DNA of 36,775 bases from Chthoniobacterales bacterium. GTDB taxonomy: Bacteria; Verrucomicrobiota; Verrucomicrobiia; Chthoniobacterales; UBA10450. The notes below the pieces were generated by a model that was not told the origin of the DNA, searched no databases, and saw nothing but the letters and a program-made list of their open reading frames with translations. Where the stretch lies: the NCBI GenBank assembly GCA_013815325.1, contig JACDGM010000044.1:1-36775 (forward strand), given 5' to 3'. The first letter of the stretch is position 1, and each line of letters opens with the position of its first letter. Shown one piece after another: positions 15,927-24,467 of the stretch. Both the position numbers and the translations under genes were made by a program.

Positions 15927-16811
15927 ATGGAGATTCATCAGCTCCGCTACTTCGTGGCGGTCGCGGAGGAGGAGAGCTTCTCGCGGGCGGCGGAACGCGA
16001 GCATGTCTCCCAGCCGTCGCTGAGTCAGCAAATCCAAAAGCTGGAAGCGGAGCTGAACCAGCAGCTGTTCGATCGCCTGCCGCGCACAGTCGTGCTCACT
16101 GAGGCGGGCCGGACTTTGCTCGTATACGCGCGGCAAATTCTTGCCGAAATCGCCGACGCCCGCCGCTGCGTGACCGCGCTCGGGCAGGAGGTGGCGGGGC
16201 GGCTCTCGGTCGGCGCGGTGCCATCGATCGCGCTCTACGTGCTGCCGCGGCTCATCCGGCAGTTTCAGCAGCGCTATGCGAAGGTGACGTTCGAGTTATT
16301 CGAAGACACGACCGACAAGCTGGCGCAGCGCCTGGAGGACGGGACGCTCGACGTGGTGCTGGCCTCGTCGGGCGACGAATCGCCCACGCTGGAGCGTCAT
16401 TCACTGGGCGAGGAGCCGTTACTCTTGCTGGTGCCGGAGGAGCATCGGCTGGCGCGCAAAAGGAGCATCAAGTGGAGCGATCTCGCCGAGGAGAAATTTC
16501 TCCTCCTGCATCCGGTGCATTCGCTCGCGATCAAGGTGCGGCAGTTGCTCGCGGAAAATAACCTGAACCCTGAGGTGGTGCTGCAGGGCGCTCAGCTCGT
16601 CACGATCGCGAGCATGGTGGCGGCGGGGCTGGGGGTGACGGTGATTCCGGCAATGATGGCCGAGACGGAGTTTACTGGCGGATGCGTGGCCGTGCCTTTT
16701 GCCCGCCCAGTGCCGACGCGCGAGCTGACATTGCTGCGCAATCCGCTCCGGTTCGAGAGCAAAGCTGCCGCAGCGTTCCGCGAGGAAGCCGCGGCAGCCT
16801 TCTTAACGTGA
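15927..16811 (+). CDS. LysR family transcriptional regulator, OxyR-like
   Basis: The 294-residue protein has the winged HTH at residues 1-60 (MEIHQLRYFVAVAEEESFSRAAEREHVSQPSLSQQIQKLE) and a substrate-binding domain from residue 90, closing with LGVTVIPAMMAE. It resembles the CysB/OxyR branch, but the redox Cys pair of OxyR is missing, so the ligand is unknown. Start chosen at ATG 15927 because MEIHQLRYF is the family N-terminus. The frame is open from 15870. No divergent target gene remains next to it: the upstream DUF885 gene has been cut to a C-terminal fragment. Confidence 0.92.
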   Translation: MEIHQLRYFVAVAEEESFSRAAEREHVSQPSLSQQIQKLEAELNQQLFDRLPRTVVLTEAGRTLLVYARQILAEIADARRCVTALGQEVAGRLSVGAVPSIALYVLPRLIRQFQQRYAKVTFELFEDTTDKLAQRLEDGTLDVVLASSGDESPTLERHSLGEEPLLLLVPEEHRLARKRSIKWSDLAEEKFLLLHPVHSLAIKVRQLLAENNLNPEVVLQGAQLVTIASMVAAGLGVTVIPAMMAETEFTGGCVAVPFARPVPTRELTLLRNPLRFESKAAAAFREEAAAAFLT

Positions 16812-16853
16812 CGAGTAGTCGCTCTGCCCCGACAAGCACCGCGTGAGGCGAAA

Positions 16854-17069
16854 TTACCGGACCAGGCGGAGGGCGTGAGCCAGGGTGAATATCGGCCACG
16901 CGGCCGTGAGGGCGATCAGTGCGAAAAGAATAAACTCGGCGGCAACACTGGGCCGCTCGCGCTGGGTGTAGCGCTCGCTCAGGAAGCGAAAGGCGCGCAA
17001 GCGCATCGAAGTTTCCGTATTCGGCAGCTGACCTTGTGGACCATTGCTGCTTAAGGTGATTGTTTGCAT
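16854..17069 (-). CDS. Small single-membrane-segment protein
   Basis: The 71-residue protein has a basic N-terminal half (MRLRAFRFLSERYTQRERPS) and one C-terminal transmembrane helix (EFILFALIALTAAWPIFTLA). I do not recognise the family, and the start (ATG 17069 or an inner Met) is uncertain. It faces LysR tail-to-tail, 42 bp apart. Confidence 0.6.
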   Translation of the reverse strand: MQTITLSSNGPQGQLPNTETSMRLRAFRFLSERYTQRERPSVAAEFILFALIALTAAWPIFTLAHALRLVR

Positions 17070-17460
17070 GGCTCACTAACGAGCCCGCGGCATCCGCTTT
17101 GAAATACTTAATACCTGTGGCTGGCATAGGCGGAACTTATGCATAGGCGCTTGGATTGCGGACGCCTTCCACGCGCCGCACCTGGCTTACGCCGAAAAAA
17201 GGCGACCCCCTATTCCACCTTTTAAGCGCTCCGGAACTCAGCCGGTGTTAGGCAACGGGGGAAGAAAGTCGAAGGGAGTCGCTGAGAGAAAAAGGCAATG
17301 GGGCGCGGTCTGGCCCGACTCTTCGAAGGCAAGCCGCGGCAAACGGGGCTCATGCCCTACAAAAAGCAGGGACGGGACAAGAGCCAGTCCCTCCGCGCAA
17401 TCCGCGCTCAGCGATTTTCCACCAACCGCGCGGTGACCTGATTCGCTTCGACCCGCGCGC
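17070..17460. other. Gap without a supported gene
   Basis: No gene is visible. GTTAGGC at 17247-17253 matches the attC core but has no partner arms around it. CTAACGAG at 17076-17083 is the octamer in reverse. A 63-residue plus-strand frame (17245-17436) is Lys/Arg/Ser-rich and probably spurious. Confidence 0.4.
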
Positions 17461-17925
17461 TCACTTTCTGGATTTGGCAGCCTGCGCTTTCAAGGCGGCC
17501 GTGAGCGTCTCGATCTCGTGTTTCTGTCGCGCAATGATGGCGTCCTGTCGCTCGTTGATCTGCGTTTGCGCCTCGACTTTGCGATGCTCCTTGAGAAATT
17601 CGTTGAGCAACATCGCGTTCACCGCGTCGTATCGGACGGTGTACGGCTTGCCTTCCTGATCGCGCGCAACGAGATCGGGATCGACCTTCGCCACCTGCTC
17701 CGCCACGAGGCCGAATTGCGGGATGGCGTCAGGGTCTACTCTTTCTTGTAACGGAAAGTCACTGGCTTAAGTGACAGGACGGCTTCGCTCGATTTCGCCA
17801 TTGGCTGGATATTGTCCTTGTAACGAACTGAGGAAGTCGCCACCCCGAACTGGCCTTTTGTGGTGATCGTGACCGCAACGCCGCCAGCGATCGTCGTAAC
17901 GGCGCTAGGCAATGGACATTTCCTG
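17461..17925 (-). pseudogene. Tail-fibre/S74 intramolecular chaperone domain remnant
   Basis: The minus strand encodes TTKGQFGVATSSVRYKDNI, MAKSSEAVLSLKPVTFRYKK, then after a frame change DPDAIPQFGLVAEQVAKVDP and YDAVNAMLLNEFLKEHRKVE. It ends in a coiled coil before TGA 17461-17463. This is the peptidase-S74/endosialidase-type C-terminal chaperone found on phage tail fibres and on Verrucomicrobia surface proteins. The catalytic Ser/Lys dyad region appears at the frameshift near 17740. The main N-terminal part is missing. A decayed phage or surface gene. Confidence 0.7.
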
Positions 17926-18081
17926 CCTTACAGCTTTCGTCGCTGGGTGGCGAAGTCCGGCGCCACGCGCGAAGTGGATGTACCTGTCATATTCAGGATG
18001 ACCGGCGCACCCCTCAACCCGAATAGTGAAGGAGACCCAATGGGAATCTTGCATTCATTCCCACACCGATGGTAGCAATAG
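17926..18081 (+). other. Possible cassette tail before attC 7
   Basis: A plus-strand frame runs 17860-18075 and stops 6 bp before attC 7, as a cassette gene would. However, its first part is antisense to the S74 remnant and it resembles no known protein. I leave it as unproven. Confidence 0.3.
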
Positions 18082-18231
18082 GTCTAACCCGGCGCTGCAG
18101 CCAACTCCGAAAGTCCGCGAGCAGGCTGGCTCAGACGGCGCCGTTCTTTTGATGTCCAGCATAGCTAGCGTGCTTTCACGAGCTGTCACTTGCGTTCTCC
18201 TGAGCCATGGCTGAGCTTGAGCTCGTTAGGT
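18082..18231 (+). repeat. attC site 7 (150 bp)
   Basis: Inverse core GTCTAAC (18082-18088) and core GTTAGGT (18225-18231) bound a 150-bp site. Left arm GCTGCAGCC (others GATGCAGCC) and right arm GGCTGAGC (others GGCTGATC) show a compensatory A-to-C/T-to-G pair and the same extra G. It is a solitary site, longer than the others because of its larger loop. Confidence 0.9.
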
Positions 18232-18460
18232 GCTGAGATCTCTCGTCATTGCCACGCTGATCCTCGGAGCAAGCACCCGCGCCCACGCAGCAGCCGGCAG
18301 CACCGCGCTGTATCCGGATCTACCGCCCGCGAAGAACTACCTGCAAGTGGCGCAGATCGCTGTGGAAACAGTGGGCAAGAAGTGGCAGCTAACGGAGCAG
18401 AAGCCGCGGCGATGCAATTCATCTTTTGTCGCTATCCTGTTCGCGAATTCGAGAAGATGA
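18230..18460 (+). CDS. Small exported protein adjacent to attC 7
   Basis: GTG 18230 overlaps the last bases of the attC 7 core and starts a 76-residue protein. It has a clear signal peptide (LRSLVIATLILGASTRAHA, cleavage after AHA) and a mature part DLPPAKNYLQVAQIAVETVG. The last 20 residues (RRCNSSFVAILFANSRR) look less protein-like and may be beyond a frameshift. The reading overlaps the next frame at 18412. Family not recognised. The gene likely entered as an integron cassette, though no downstream attC is seen. Confidence 0.5.
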   Translation: MLRSLVIATLILGASTRAHAAAGSTALYPDLPPAKNYLQVAQIAVETVGKKWQLTEQKPRRCNSSFVAILFANSRR

Positions 18461-18759
18461 GTCTTGCCGATTCAGCGCTACTCAAGCGTGGCCGCACCGA
18501 TGCGTCGGTACGGCGCACACCCGCTTACCGGCGCGACCTTGAGGGATGCGATGTCGTGAGCCAATCAGTGGCTATCGACATCATTCACGACGCTCTATAC
18601 ACTTACCGGCGCAAAGTCCTGCGCCCCGACACCCTCACAAGGCTCCTGTTCGCCTCGACCTCCGACGGCGGCACGGAAGATCGTATTGCCGGCATTCAGC
18701 AAAGCGTGGGTCGCGACGAGTTCCTGGGGTTGCCAACCGGGGTCGGTCCTCACTTTTGA
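18412..18759 (+). CDS. Unknown protein, 115 aa, doubtful
   Basis: An ORF from ATG 18412 overlaps the previous gene's tail. It contains SQSVAIDIIHDALYTYRRKV and DGGTEDRIAGIQQSVGRDEF, with no recognised domain and no ribosome-binding site. It could be the frameshifted continuation of the exported protein or a spurious frame. The antisense frame 18595-18876 is an equally weak alternative. Confidence 0.3.
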   Translation: MQFIFCRYPVREFEKMSLADSALLKRGRTDASVRRTPAYRRDLEGCDVVSQSVAIDIIHDALYTYRRKVLRPDTLTRLLFASTSDGGTEDRIAGIQQSVGRDEFLGLPTGVGPHF

Positions 18760-18957
18760 AAGTTTGTTATCAAGAGAGGATCGCTTCCCGCCTAATGGCT
18801 GCGATGTAAATCGCTTCGCGCTGACGCGGCAACCAAGTAGGCCTACCGGGATACCTAACGAAAAGTTCAGGCCCAAGTCGCGATCAAGAAGAAGACACGA
18901 CCATATCTGAAAGGTGCTTCCGGTTGCATTCCCGCATAAGCAAGGGAGATGTTCATA

Positions 18958-20739
18958 ATGGGGAAAGGAGGTCTCCTCCGAGAAATGCGACGCCGGAATA
19001 TCTTTCGGACGGGTGCCGTGTATGCCGCTTCAGCGTGGGTGCTCGTGCAGGTCGCAACGCAGACAGCTCCTTTTCTTCATATCGCGGAGTGGATCGTGCG
19101 CTGGCTCATTCTCGCTGCCATCGTCGGCTTGCCCGTGTGGATTGTCTTCGCCTGGTTCTGTGAACTGACTCCGCAAGGTTTAAAGCTCGGGAGCGAAGTC
19201 GACCCGAGCGAGTCGATCGCGCGCCGCACCGGTCAGAAGCTCGATCGCTGGATCATTGCGATTCTAGCCCTCGCGGTTGTCCTTTTGTTAACGAACCAGC
19301 TCGTGCGGCAGAAGAATGCGAGCCTCGCGACTGATTCTAAGGCAAGCGCAGTCTTCATTCCCGCGCAGTCCATCGCGGTGCTGCCTTTGATGAACGAAAG
19401 CGGCGACCCGCGCGACCGATATTTCTCTGATGGCTTGTCCGAAGAATTGATTGCCGCGCTTACTCAAATTCACGACTTGAAGGTGATCGGCCGCAACTCA
19501 TCCTTCCAGTTCCGTGATAGCCAGCAAACCGATAATGCCGGGATCGGACGCAAGCTGGGTGTAGCTACTTTAGTAGAAGGCACCGCGCGCAAACAAGGTG
19601 ACCGGGTGCGCATCGTGGTAGGACTTATCCATGCGGCGGATGGCACGAGTCTTTGGTCGCAGACGTTCGATCGCGAGCTGAAGGACATCTTTGCCGTGCA
19701 ATCGGACATCGCCTCCTCAGTCGCCGCAGCGCTGAAGGTTACCTTTCTCGGCAGGCCAAGCCAGGCGCGCGACAACCCTCCAGGCGGAAACGTGGCGGCC
19801 TACAACGCCTATCTACAAGGTAAGTTTCAAGAGGCTCGCGTCACACCGGAAGGTTACGGCAAAGCGATTGAGTTTTACGATCAAGCGATCCGGCTCGATC
19901 CGCAGTATGCGGTTGCTTATGCCCGGCAGTCTTTGACGTGGACGAATTATGCGGTCGAAATGCTCGGCGGCGCGGAAGCTCAGGAAGCTTATACAAAGGC
20001 GCGGGCCGCAGCCGAACAGGCCTTGTCCTTGAACCCAGAGCTGGCTCTGGCGCATGCCGCGCGTGGTTGGCTCCTTTCTTATACTTCCTTTGATCACACG
20101 ATCTCGCTCGCCGAATTTCATCGCGCGGTGGAGCTGGAACCTAACGACAGTGAGATGAAGAACGATCTCGCGACCGAGCTAGCTGTGCTAGGGCAGTTGG
20201 ATGAAGCAGCCCGACTCACTCGAGAAGCTCTGGCGACTGATCCGTTACACGGCGGCTGGTATGGGAATCTGGCCGCTTATCTTTCCGCGCTGGGCCGGCT
20301 GGAGGAAGCCGAGCCGGCCATTCAGAAAGCGATCGCGCTTCAACCTGGCGGAGCTTTCTACCATCGGCAATTGGCGATCATTCAAATCCAGCGGGGCGAG
20401 AAGGAAGCTGCCTTGCGCTCCGCGAATCTGGAACCGGACCCCACCTGGAAAATTAACGCGCTGGCCCTGGCTTACGATGCGAACGGCGATCGCGCTAAGT
20501 CCGACGTCCAGCTGCAGATCCTGGTCGAACAACAGGCGAACGAAATGGCAGTTCAAATTGCGCAAATCTACGCCGCGCGCAAAGAGCCAGAGAAAATGTT
20601 CGAATGGCTGGAGCGCGCTTGGAACCAGCACGATACCGGAATCACCTTGCTGCTTTACGATCCGTTTATGCTCGCTTACCGGAACGACGTGCGTTTTACC
20701 ACGCTTTGTCGGAATGCGGGGCTGACCGCGGCTAACTGA
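18958..20739 (+). CDS. TolB-like/TPR membrane protein
   Basis: The 593-residue protein has two N-terminal membrane segments (about residues 22-75, VYAASAWVLVQVATQ and WLILAAIVGLPVWIVFAWFC) and another at about 95-115. Next comes a FlgO/TolB-type N-terminal domain (SIAVLPLMNESGDPRDRYFS, DGLSEELIAALTQIHDLKVI, IGRKLGVATLVEGTARKQGD). Then follow at least five tetratricopeptide repeats (for example KAIEFYDQAIRLDPQYAVAY). This layout is that of adenylate-cyclase-associated or CadC-like proteins that have lost the N-terminal regulatory domain. The TPRs probably bind partner proteins at the membrane. Start taken at ATG 18958 because AAGGGAG (18942-18948) is correctly spaced. ATG 18949 is too close. 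The stop (20737-20739) is 6 bp before a CTCGTTAGG word. Confidence 0.87.
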   Translation: MGKGGLLREMRRRNIFRTGAVYAASAWVLVQVATQTAPFLHIAEWIVRWLILAAIVGLPVWIVFAWFCELTPQGLKLGSEVDPSESIARRTGQKLDRWIIAILALAVVLLLTNQLVRQKNASLATDSKASAVFIPAQSIAVLPLMNESGDPRDRYFSDGLSEELIAALTQIHDLKVIGRNSSFQFRDSQQTDNAGIGRKLGVATLVEGTARKQGDRVRIVVGLIHAADGTSLWSQTFDRELKDIFAVQSDIASSVAAALKVTFLGRPSQARDNPPGGNVAAYNAYLQGKFQEARVTPEGYGKAIEFYDQAIRLDPQYAVAYARQSLTWTNYAVEMLGGAEAQEAYTKARAAAEQALSLNPELALAHAARGWLLSYTSFDHTISLAEFHRAVELEPNDSEMKNDLATELAVLGQLDEAARLTREALATDPLHGGWYGNLAAYLSALGRLEEAEPAIQKAIALQPGGAFYHRQLAIIQIQRGEKEAALRSANLEPDPTWKINALALAYDANGDRAKSDVQLQILVEQQANEMAVQIAQIYAARKEPEKMFEWLERAWNQHDTGITLLLYDPFMLAYRNDVRFTTLCRNAGLTAAN

Positions 20740-20754
20740 GCTAGACTCGTTAGG

Positions 20755-21580
20755 TAGGCAGTTATCCCGCCAGGCAGAGGAGCAACAGGAGGCAGGCTTT
20801 CGATCGATAGCTCTGTCCGTCCCTTCGGGTTGTAATCGGTGCGCAGGAATTCCGCGAACTTCCGGTAGGCGGGAAAGACATCGTCATTAACCGCCTTCGT
20901 GATCTCTTCGGTCAGGCGCTTCTTGTCCTCGTCCGAAAAGTCCGCTGGGAACTTCTTCGTCGGGAGAAGGAATGGGTTAGCGGCGATGACGCCGTCGCAT
21001 TGGGCGGGTAGCTTCTCGAGCACGATCTTGGGCGGCATCAATCCGTCCTTCAGGCCCCGCCGCATCACCTCGGTCGTTTGATCGAGCACGCGCGGAATTT
21101 GGTTAAGCCGGGAGATGTAATCCTGGTAGTGCTGCACGGAATCGAAAGGCACGGCGAGCGCCAAGTCGGCCAGCCGGGTATGAATGCCATTCTGCTGGTT
21201 CACGGGCATTTCGTAGTTCTTTAGGTCGTAGCTCACGTCTTCCCCGCTCCAACCGCCACTTCAGCAGACGATGGCTCAGCACGTCCTTGTCACCCATCCC
21301 GTCGGTCGGGATCGCTTTCAGCCGCCGTAGAAACTCATCGGCTTCCGCATGTTGGCGGGTGATCTCTTCCAGCGAATACTGGCCAAGCAGCGCGTTATAG
21401 CGGTAGTCGCCAAACGCCGTCGCCCGCTCCGGCGAGTTCTTGAGCCCCGTCTCATAAAACTCATCAAACAATTTATTTTGCTGAGCCACACGATCGGCTA
21501 CAGACGAACTCCGCAAAGGCAGGGCACGACAGCGCGAGAACAAACCCGCAAAGAATATGTCGCATATATGCCAACCTAGC
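20755..21580 (-). pseudogene. DUF885 peptidase-like protein, N-terminal fragment
   Basis: The minus strand reads NKLFDEFYETGLKNSPERAT, FGDYRYNALLGQYS and SHRLLKWRLERG. After a one-base shift near 21245 it continues SYDLKNYEMPVNQQNGIHTR, YISRLNQIPRVLDQTTEVMR, FLRTDYNPKGRTELSIESLP. These are DUF885 N-terminal and middle motifs. The homology stops at 20755, next to CTCGTTAGGT (20744-20753). About 260 of the family's roughly 580 residues remain. A C-terminal piece is at 15694-15870 in collinear order on the same strand. Confidence 0.8.
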
Positions 21581-21635
21581 AGAGTGCATTCGCGACGCAC
21601 GGAGGAAGCAGCTCGCAACTCTGCCGAGCCGCTTT

Positions 21636-21905
21636 TTAAGCTACAAAGCACTCCGAATCTCTGTCGGCCTGACGCCGACGACCCGCCGGAAGACTTGAGC
21701 GAAATGGCTCGGGCTGGTGTAGCCGACTTCGAGCGCGATTTCGATGAGGCTGCGCGACGTTTGGAAAGCCCGGCCGTTGCTTCGCAGCCGTTACCGCGCG
21801 GATGAGTTGCTGGCGAGGGCGAGCCGCTCTCGCGTGAGGAACTGTAGCGGAGACAGCCCCCGTTGTCTGCTTCAACACACGAAAAGTGAAAGGACTTAGC
21901 ACCAT
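21636..21905 (-). pseudogene. AraC family regulator, DNA-binding domain remnant
   Basis: The minus strand shows LSPFTFRVLKQTTG in one frame. In another it shows LIEIALEVGYTSPSHFAQVF and RRVVGVRPTEIRSAL ending in TAG. These are the first and second HTH motifs of an AraC/XylS domain, separated by frameshifts and one in-frame stop near 21797. The effector domain is absent. A remnant, not a functional regulator. Confidence 0.75.
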
Positions 21906-22023
21906 CAAACCGGCCGATGATCTCGCTTCACTAACTCCGCTTGCTCCGCGTTATTGATGTTGAGCGCGCGAAGATATCTTCCTACTCTCGACGCGCCGGT
22001 TCGCTGTCTCTACCCTCAGCGTT

Positions 22024-22377
22024 ATGAAACTGCCGCCGAACTTCGTTAGTCTGCATCCGTAATTCAAAGCGCATCCGGGAAAGCTGGCGGCTTTCAAAGC
22101 GGGCCTGCCCGCCTTTCGCGCTAAGGCGGCGACGGAGGAGAAGAATCTCTTTTACGATTTCACGGCTAACGGGGACGAGATTTTCTGTCGGGAAGGATAC
22201 GACGGAGCGGAGGCGTTGCTGACGCATCTGGAAAATGTCGGCGCGCTTCTCGCTGAAGCGATGAAAATCGCAGACCTCATCCGACTGGAAGTCCATGGCT
22301 CAGCGGCTGAGCTGGACAAACTCAGGAACCCGCTGGCTCATCTGAAGCCGGAGTGGTTTGTTCGCGACGAGGGATGA
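22024..22377 (+). pseudogene. Antibiotic-biosynthesis-monooxygenase-like protein with early stop
   Basis: ATG 22024 reads MKLPPNFVSLHP then TAA (22060-22062), then in the same frame FKAHPGKLAAFKAGLPAFRA and AAELDKLRNPLAHLKPEWFV to TGA 22377. The ferredoxin-like ABM fold pattern (HPGKLxxFK...EGY...HLxN) is readable. The TAA replaces the Tyr codon (TAC/TAT) expected in HPYFK. One base change explains the break, and TTG/GTG restart is possible. About 117 residues in total. Confidence 0.65.
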
Positions 22378-22444
22378 GCTTGCAGACCCCGCGGGTGGCG
22401 CGCAGAAGCTTCGTCGCTTGGCAGGCGGAGCGCCCGCTCAACAA

Positions 22445-24328
22445 TCAGAGCGCGTCGGAGGCGACCGGCTCGAGCTCCGGCTCGGGCGGTAGGACGTCGA
22501 GTGGCGCGGGCTCGATTGAAAGAATCGCGTAACGACCGCTCTCTTCGCCGGAGTTCAACTCGACGATTTCGCCGACCCGATGGCCGAGGAGCGCCTGCCC
22601 GATAGCGGTCTGGTAGGAAATGATGGCGCGCTCGGGATTGCCGTCCCAGGCGCCGAGAATTGTGTAGGTCTCTTCGCGGGAGTCGTTGGTGTCGCGCAAA
22701 GTGACGATGGTGCCGATGGAAACCTGGCTTAAGTCGGGACCTTCGAAAGCTGTCCCGCGTGCGCGATCGAGCGCGGTCTCGAGCTCCGATTTGCGCCGCA
22801 TGAGGACGGCCTGCATTTCCTTGGCGGCTTTGAATTCAAAGTTTTCCCGAAGATCGCCGTAGGAGCGGGCGACGCCGATTTCCTTGCTGTTCTCGGGGAT
22901 TTTTTTGTTCACGAGTTCCTCGAGTTCGGCTTTGCGTTTTTGCAGGCTGCTCCAGGAAACGACGAGCGCTTCGCTCTTCTCTTCCGCCTGCTCGCCGCTG
23001 ACGAGGCTTTGCAGATCGGGATAAAGTTTGATGATCCGCGCCATCAGGGAGCGCTTCGTCAGTTCATCGAAAACCGGGCTGAGCATGAGGCGGCGCATGG
23101 CATCGCGCGCGCGGCCGATCTCAGCGCCGGCGAAGATGTCGGGAATGAGCTCGCGGTCATCGAGGAGAACGTCGCGCAGGCGGGTGCTCCGACTGTTACT
23201 CTCGTTATGCTGGTCGCGCTCGCAGGCGGAAAGAATGGCGCCGAGCAATTCCGGGGTGATCAGCTCCGGCCAGTCCTTTCGATTTTTGCAAAGCCAGTAA
23301 AGCGTTTCACTGGTGGCGGAATGTTCGCGCAGGCTGCGATCGAGCGCGCTGCGCAGCTCGTCTTGTTTGCCGTTCTCGGCGAAGACGCGCGGCATTTGGC
23401 CGACGAGCCGCGCATTGCTGCCTTGCATCAGTTGCAGCGCGCGGGTCGTCCAGCGCTCGCCGAGAGCGGCCGGTAGGACATGCAGGACGTGGCGCTCTTT
23501 GGCGGAAGGAAGTTTCGGGAGAATGGCGGCGAGCCGTGGCTCTTCATCCACGAGCAAACGTTCGAGCGTGAGACCGGGGTGCGTGGTGTGGAGCTTCGGC
23601 TCGCGCTGCAGCAGCTCGTCGCGACCGATGACAAACTCGAAGCTCATCGCCGGGTTGAGCCGCTGGTTGCGCTGCGCCGTGTCTTCGATCGTGTCGATGA
23701 GCGGCTGCAACTGCCTCTCCGGCTCGTTGAATTCGTAGTGGAATTTGAGAACCTCATCGAGCGCTGCGGATTGCTCTTTCGGCGCGCGCGCCTGCTCGAA
23801 AAAAGCGAGCAGCTCGTCGGCGTGCGAAACGGCGGAAGTGCGCAGCTCGATCGGGTCGGTCTTTTTCGTCGGGATGAGGAAGTGACCTTCCTTCTTTAGC
23901 AGCTTCTTGGTCGCGTCCCACCAGCGCTTGAATTCCGCCTCAGTGAAAATATCGCCTAACAACCAACTGCTGATCTGCGCCTGGGTGGCTTTGCCGCCGA
24001 GGCTCTCGAGAATGTTGCGCATCATCGCGGTGGGCTTTTCCTTCAGTAAATTTTTCAGCGCAGGGAGATCGTTCGCTTTCTGCGCGAGGAAATGCCCGGC
24101 CGGAATCGGCGTCAGATTGTCGGCGGCATATTGCAATTGCATGGCGTGGCCCTTCTTCCGCTCGAAGTCGATGACGACCTGGTGGAGGAGAAGATTCCAC
24201 TCGGCCACGCGGCCGAAGCCCCAGCTTTTGTGAAGGCAAAAAGCGCCGGGCTGCAACTGCTCCAACTGGGCTGCTCCCGCTGTCGTGAGCTTCGCGGCGT
24301 CCACTAATTTCTGCAGTTCTGCATCCAT
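22445..24328 (-). CDS. GreA/GreB-domain transcription elongation factor, long form
   Basis: The 627-residue protein ends in a GreA-type unit. It has a coiled coil (KRKAELEELVNKKIPENSKE...ARSYGDLRENFEFKAAKEMQ) and the FKBP-like C-terminal domain (VSIGTIVTLRDTNDSREETY...SYQTAIGQALLGHRVGEIVE). This helps stalled RNA polymerase cleave backtracked RNA. The first 90 residues contain FCLHKSWGFGRVAEWNLLLH, a CarD/tudor-like segment. About 350 helical residues separate the two. The start at ATG 24328 (MDAELQKLVDAAK) is preferred. An upstream frame to 24364 is only slightly longer. GreA proteins are normally about 158 residues, so the long N-terminal region is the notable feature. Similar long proteins are known from Verrucomicrobia. 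Divergently transcribed with TerC. Confidence 0.85.
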   Translation of the reverse strand: MDAELQKLVDAAKLTTAGAAQLEQLQPGAFCLHKSWGFGRVAEWNLLLHQVVIDFERKKGHAMQLQYAADNLTPIPAGHFLAQKANDLPALKNLLKEKPTAMMRNILESLGGKATQAQISSWLLGDIFTEAEFKRWWDATKKLLKKEGHFLIPTKKTDPIELRTSAVSHADELLAFFEQARAPKEQSAALDEVLKFHYEFNEPERQLQPLIDTIEDTAQRNQRLNPAMSFEFVIGRDELLQREPKLHTTHPGLTLERLLVDEEPRLAAILPKLPSAKERHVLHVLPAALGERWTTRALQLMQGSNARLVGQMPRVFAENGKQDELRSALDRSLREHSATSETLYWLCKNRKDWPELITPELLGAILSACERDQHNESNSRSTRLRDVLLDDRELIPDIFAGAEIGRARDAMRRLMLSPVFDELTKRSLMARIIKLYPDLQSLVSGEQAEEKSEALVVSWSSLQKRKAELEELVNKKIPENSKEIGVARSYGDLRENFEFKAAKEMQAVLMRRKSELETALDRARGTAFEGPDLSQVSIGTIVTLRDTNDSREETYTILGAWDGNPERAIISYQTAIGQALLGHRVGEIVELNSGEESGRYAILSIEPAPLDVLPPEPELEPVASDAL

Positions 24329-24467
24329 AAAATTGATCGGTCTAACAAGAACGTCACGATGCACGACGCGCCGGAGACGCGCAAACGAGCCGGCGCTCCG
24401 AACGAAATGAGCGGAGCGACTTCATTCGCGTTGCTCGCGAGCGGGAGCCGTGGAACCCTAGCGCCGC

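Noticed and set aside
18190-18759. 189-residue frame starting inside attC 7
   Set aside because: Its first 70 residues are antisense-like or attC sequence. Only the part from 18412 is kept, at low confidence.
24329-24467. Manganese riboswitch (yybP-ykoY) upstream of TerC
   Set aside because: Only 139 bp, and I could not find the conserved motif or its paired stems. The region is GC-rich with simple inverted repeats.
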